A stretch of 64,000 nucleotides of DNA from Rhizobium sp. 007 (GTDB taxonomy: Bacteria > Pseudomonadota > Alphaproteobacteria > Rhizobiales > Rhizobiaceae). The position numbers and the translations under genes were made by a program. Shown piece after piece: positions 62,363 to 64,000 of this stretch (position 1 is its first letter; each line of letters starts with the position of its first letter). Location of the stretch: positions 124,001 through 188,000 of the forward strand of contig NZ_CP064189.1 in assembly GCF_015353075.1 (NCBI RefSeq). The letters run 5' to 3'. A model generated the notes under the pieces. It had not been told where the DNA came from, did no database searches, and saw nothing but the letters and a program-made list of their open reading frames with translations.

Positions 62363-64000
62363 TTGACATCCAGATTGCTGTTCGGGTGGGTAGTCGGCGA
62401 ATTGTTTAAGGCTGCTGACAGTTGGCGCGCCAAGACCCGCCGGTTTTCCGGAACAGCCATCATCGTCACGTGATCGCCTGGAACGGGCACAGCCTGGATA
62501 AACTCCGCGCCCAAAATTCGATCCCAGCCGCGCATTGGTGAATTTGCGTCCGGCGCTGCCGGAAGTCGCGCCCTTCGGCTAAGAGAGTGCTCCAGAGCAT
62601 AAAATTGGTGCACGCTGACTGGCAGTGATGGCATCTCATACGAATGCACAGCTTGGTGAAATTGCGCGTATCTGATGGCGTCATAGTAGAGATCTGGTCT
62701 ACCGACGACCGCACCGATTTGTCGCGCTTTCTCAAACAACTGCTCAACGGAACTCTGCCCGGCCGATTGGCGCAGCACCTCAAACCCCTCATCACCCAGC
62801 GACTCCAGAGGTTCAAAGATCATTTGCAAAGCGATTTCTGTATCCGTCATCGCAGGCGACATCGCCGGTATTGGCACATCGATGAATGCCATAAATGAAA
62901 CAGTTTCTTCGAGATAGAGCAGGCGCTCGGCGATTGCATACGCCAGTACAGCCCCAGAGGAATACCCGGCAAATCGATATGGTCCCCGTGGCTGCACTTT
63001 GCGTACTGCGTGCGTTACTTTTGTTGCAATCTCTTCAAGGCTTGATCGACGAGCTTCCTCAAATGGCGGCCAAGGCAAAGCGTAGACAGGGCAATCTATG
63101 TCCATCTCTCTGACTAAGGGGAACACATATGAGCAGTCGCCATAACCTGTCGGAACAAAGAAGACTGGCGCTTGAGACCCTATCGTGCGAACCGGTAGCA
63201 CACCGGGTGTATAATGGGATGAATCCAACTCGATCTTCGGAGCGAGGTCTTTGAGGATCGGGGCATCAAAAATGTTGCTGGCGCTGACCTTCATCCCAAG
63301 GGCTAACGCTTGGGCCAGCAGGCGCACCGCCAACAATGAGTGGCCGCCGAGCTCGAAGAAGTTGTCGTGGCGCCCGACCCGCTCGACGCCGAGAAGCTCC
63401 GCCCAGATCCCGGCCAGCAGCGTCTCGATCTCGCCGCGCGGTGCCTCGTAGGCCCGACGCGCATAGGCATCGTCGTCGGGGACCGGCAGTGCCTTGCGGT
63501 CGAGCTTGCCGTTCGGTGTCAGCGGCAGTGCGTCCAGCCGCACGAAGGCCGACGGCACCATGTAGTCCGGCAGCAGGCCGCTCAGGTGATGGCGCATCAC
63601 GCTCGCAAGCTCGGCCCCATCGGCTTCGGCCGACCCGTCCGTCGTCTTCGCAACCACATAGGCGACAAGCCGCTTGTCGCCGGTCACATCCGCGCGCGCC
63701 ACCACCGCGGCATCGCCGACAAGCTCATGCTCCAGCAGCCGGGCGGCGATCTCGCCCGGCTCGATGCGGAAGCCGCGGATCTTCACCTGGTCGTCGTTGC
63801 GGCCCAGAAACTCGAGATTGCCGTCCGGCAGGTAGCGCGCCAGGTCGCCGCTCCGGTACATGCGGGCATCCGCCTTGCCGCTGAACGGATCCGCCAGGAA
63901 CCGCTCCGCCGTCAGCTCCGGACGGTTGAGGTAGCCGCGCGCCACCCCCGCCCCGCCGATATAAAGCTCGCCCACCGCCCCGAACGGAACCGGCTGGCCA
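62359..64000 (-). CDS. Second NRPS, C-terminal A-T-TE part, 5' end beyond window
   Basis: Frame open to the window edge. It encodes the end of an adenylation domain ([33 protein letters not shown], the Lys517-equivalent in NGKLDRK), a T domain ([12 protein letters not shown]) and a type I thioesterase ([17 protein letters not shown], catalytic Ser in GYSSG, C-terminal His in PGDHVTM). The thioesterase is closely similar to that of the plus-strand NRPS ([22 protein letters not shown]), so the two genes are paralogues. Substrate specificity cannot be read because the pocket region lies outside. It heads an operon with the PLP, SerK-like and GNAT genes. Confidence 0.95.
   Translation of the reverse strand, partial: GQPVPFGAVGELYIGGAGVARGYLNRPELTAERFLADPFSGKADARMYRSGDLARYLPDGNLEFLGRNDDQVKIRGFRIEPGEIAARLLEHELVGDAAVVARADVTGDKRLVAYVVAKTTDGSAEADGAELASVMRHHLSGLLPDYMVPSAFVRLDALPLTPNGKLDRKALPVPDDDAYARRAYEAPRGEIETLLAGIWAELLGVERVGRHDNFFELGGHSLLAVRLLAQALALGMKVSASNIFDAPILKDLAPKIELDSSHYTPGVLPVRTIGSQAPVFFVPTGYGDCSYVFPLVREMDIDCPVYALPWPPFEEARRSSLEEIATKVTHAVRKVQPRGPYRFAGYSSGAVLAYAIAERLLYLEETVSFMAFIDVPIPAMSPAMTDTEIALQMIFEPLESLGDEGFEVLRQSAGQSSVEQLFEKARQIGAVVGRPDLYYDAIRYAQFHQAVHSYEMPSLPVSVHQFYALEHSLSRRARLPAAPDANSPMRGWDRILGAEFIQAVPVPGDHVTMMAVPENRRVLARQLSAALNNSPTTHPNSNLDVK

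Noticed and set aside
1..64000. CRISPR arrays, tRNA or rRNA genes, nod boxes, replication origin
   Set aside because: Reading through the window showed no regularly spaced short repeats, cloverleaf genes or known symbiosis promoter motifs.

Overview
The window looks like an accessory region (plasmid or genomic island) of an alphaproteobacterium of the Rhizobiales type. This is inferred from the high-GC codon usage, the IS21, IS6 and ISNCY-type insertion sequences, the ugp/mal-like sugar ABC operon with ROK and RpiR regulators, and a crotonyl-CoA carboxylase/reductase relic. No rRNA, tRNA, CRISPR array, nod box or clear replication origin was seen.

Layout. (1) 1-23666, plus strand: a giant non-ribosomal peptide synthetase (NRPS) whose 5' end lies outside the window. 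It reads T-[C-A-T-E/C-A-T]x3-C-A-T-TE and is built from three tandem bimodular units of about 6.45 kb. A single-base deletion near 2405 splits it. (2) 23699-33024: a block bounded by two 219-bp direct repeats. It holds a metallophosphoesterase gene overlapping a gene for a GHKL/Hsp90-like ATPase, an IS21 element with an exact 7-bp target duplication, and a PIN-domain gene. It is the best candidate here for a poorly described conflict-type system. (3) 33-38.6 kb: a graveyard of truncated metabolic genes (ornithine cyclodeaminase, Cys/Met-metabolism lyase, isopropylmalate/isocitrate dehydrogenase, 2-hydroxyacid dehydrogenase, type II GAPDH, a sugar-binding protein). (4) 38.7-49.8 kb: an apparently intact catabolic locus with a phosphoesterase, HAD phosphatase, RpiR regulator, divergent ROK repressor, complete ABC importer, class III aminotransferase and sulfatase. 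(5) 49.9-54.9 kb: a glyoxalase-fold fragment, an IS remnant, a 2466-bp ISNCY-like element with a passenger gene, and a doubly broken ccr pseudogene. (6) 55.0-64.0 kb, minus strand: a frameshifted asparagine synthetase, a class II DAHP synthase, an IS6 element, then a GNAT protein, a SerK/SbnI-like ParB-fold protein, a fold-type I PLP enzyme and the 3' end of a second NRPS (A-T-TE) that runs off the right edge.

How they fit. The two NRPS genes end in closely similar T-TE regions and point toward each other across a gap full of IS elements and broken genes. The right-hand NRPS with its PLP enzyme, serine-kinase-like protein and acetyltransferase looks like a precursor-supply and tailoring operon. 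The DAHP synthase may feed phenylalanine to the Phe-coded modules of the left NRPS. The middle catabolic operon probably imports and desulfates or dephosphorylates a sugar or polyol compound. All functional statements are inferred from sequence motifs only.
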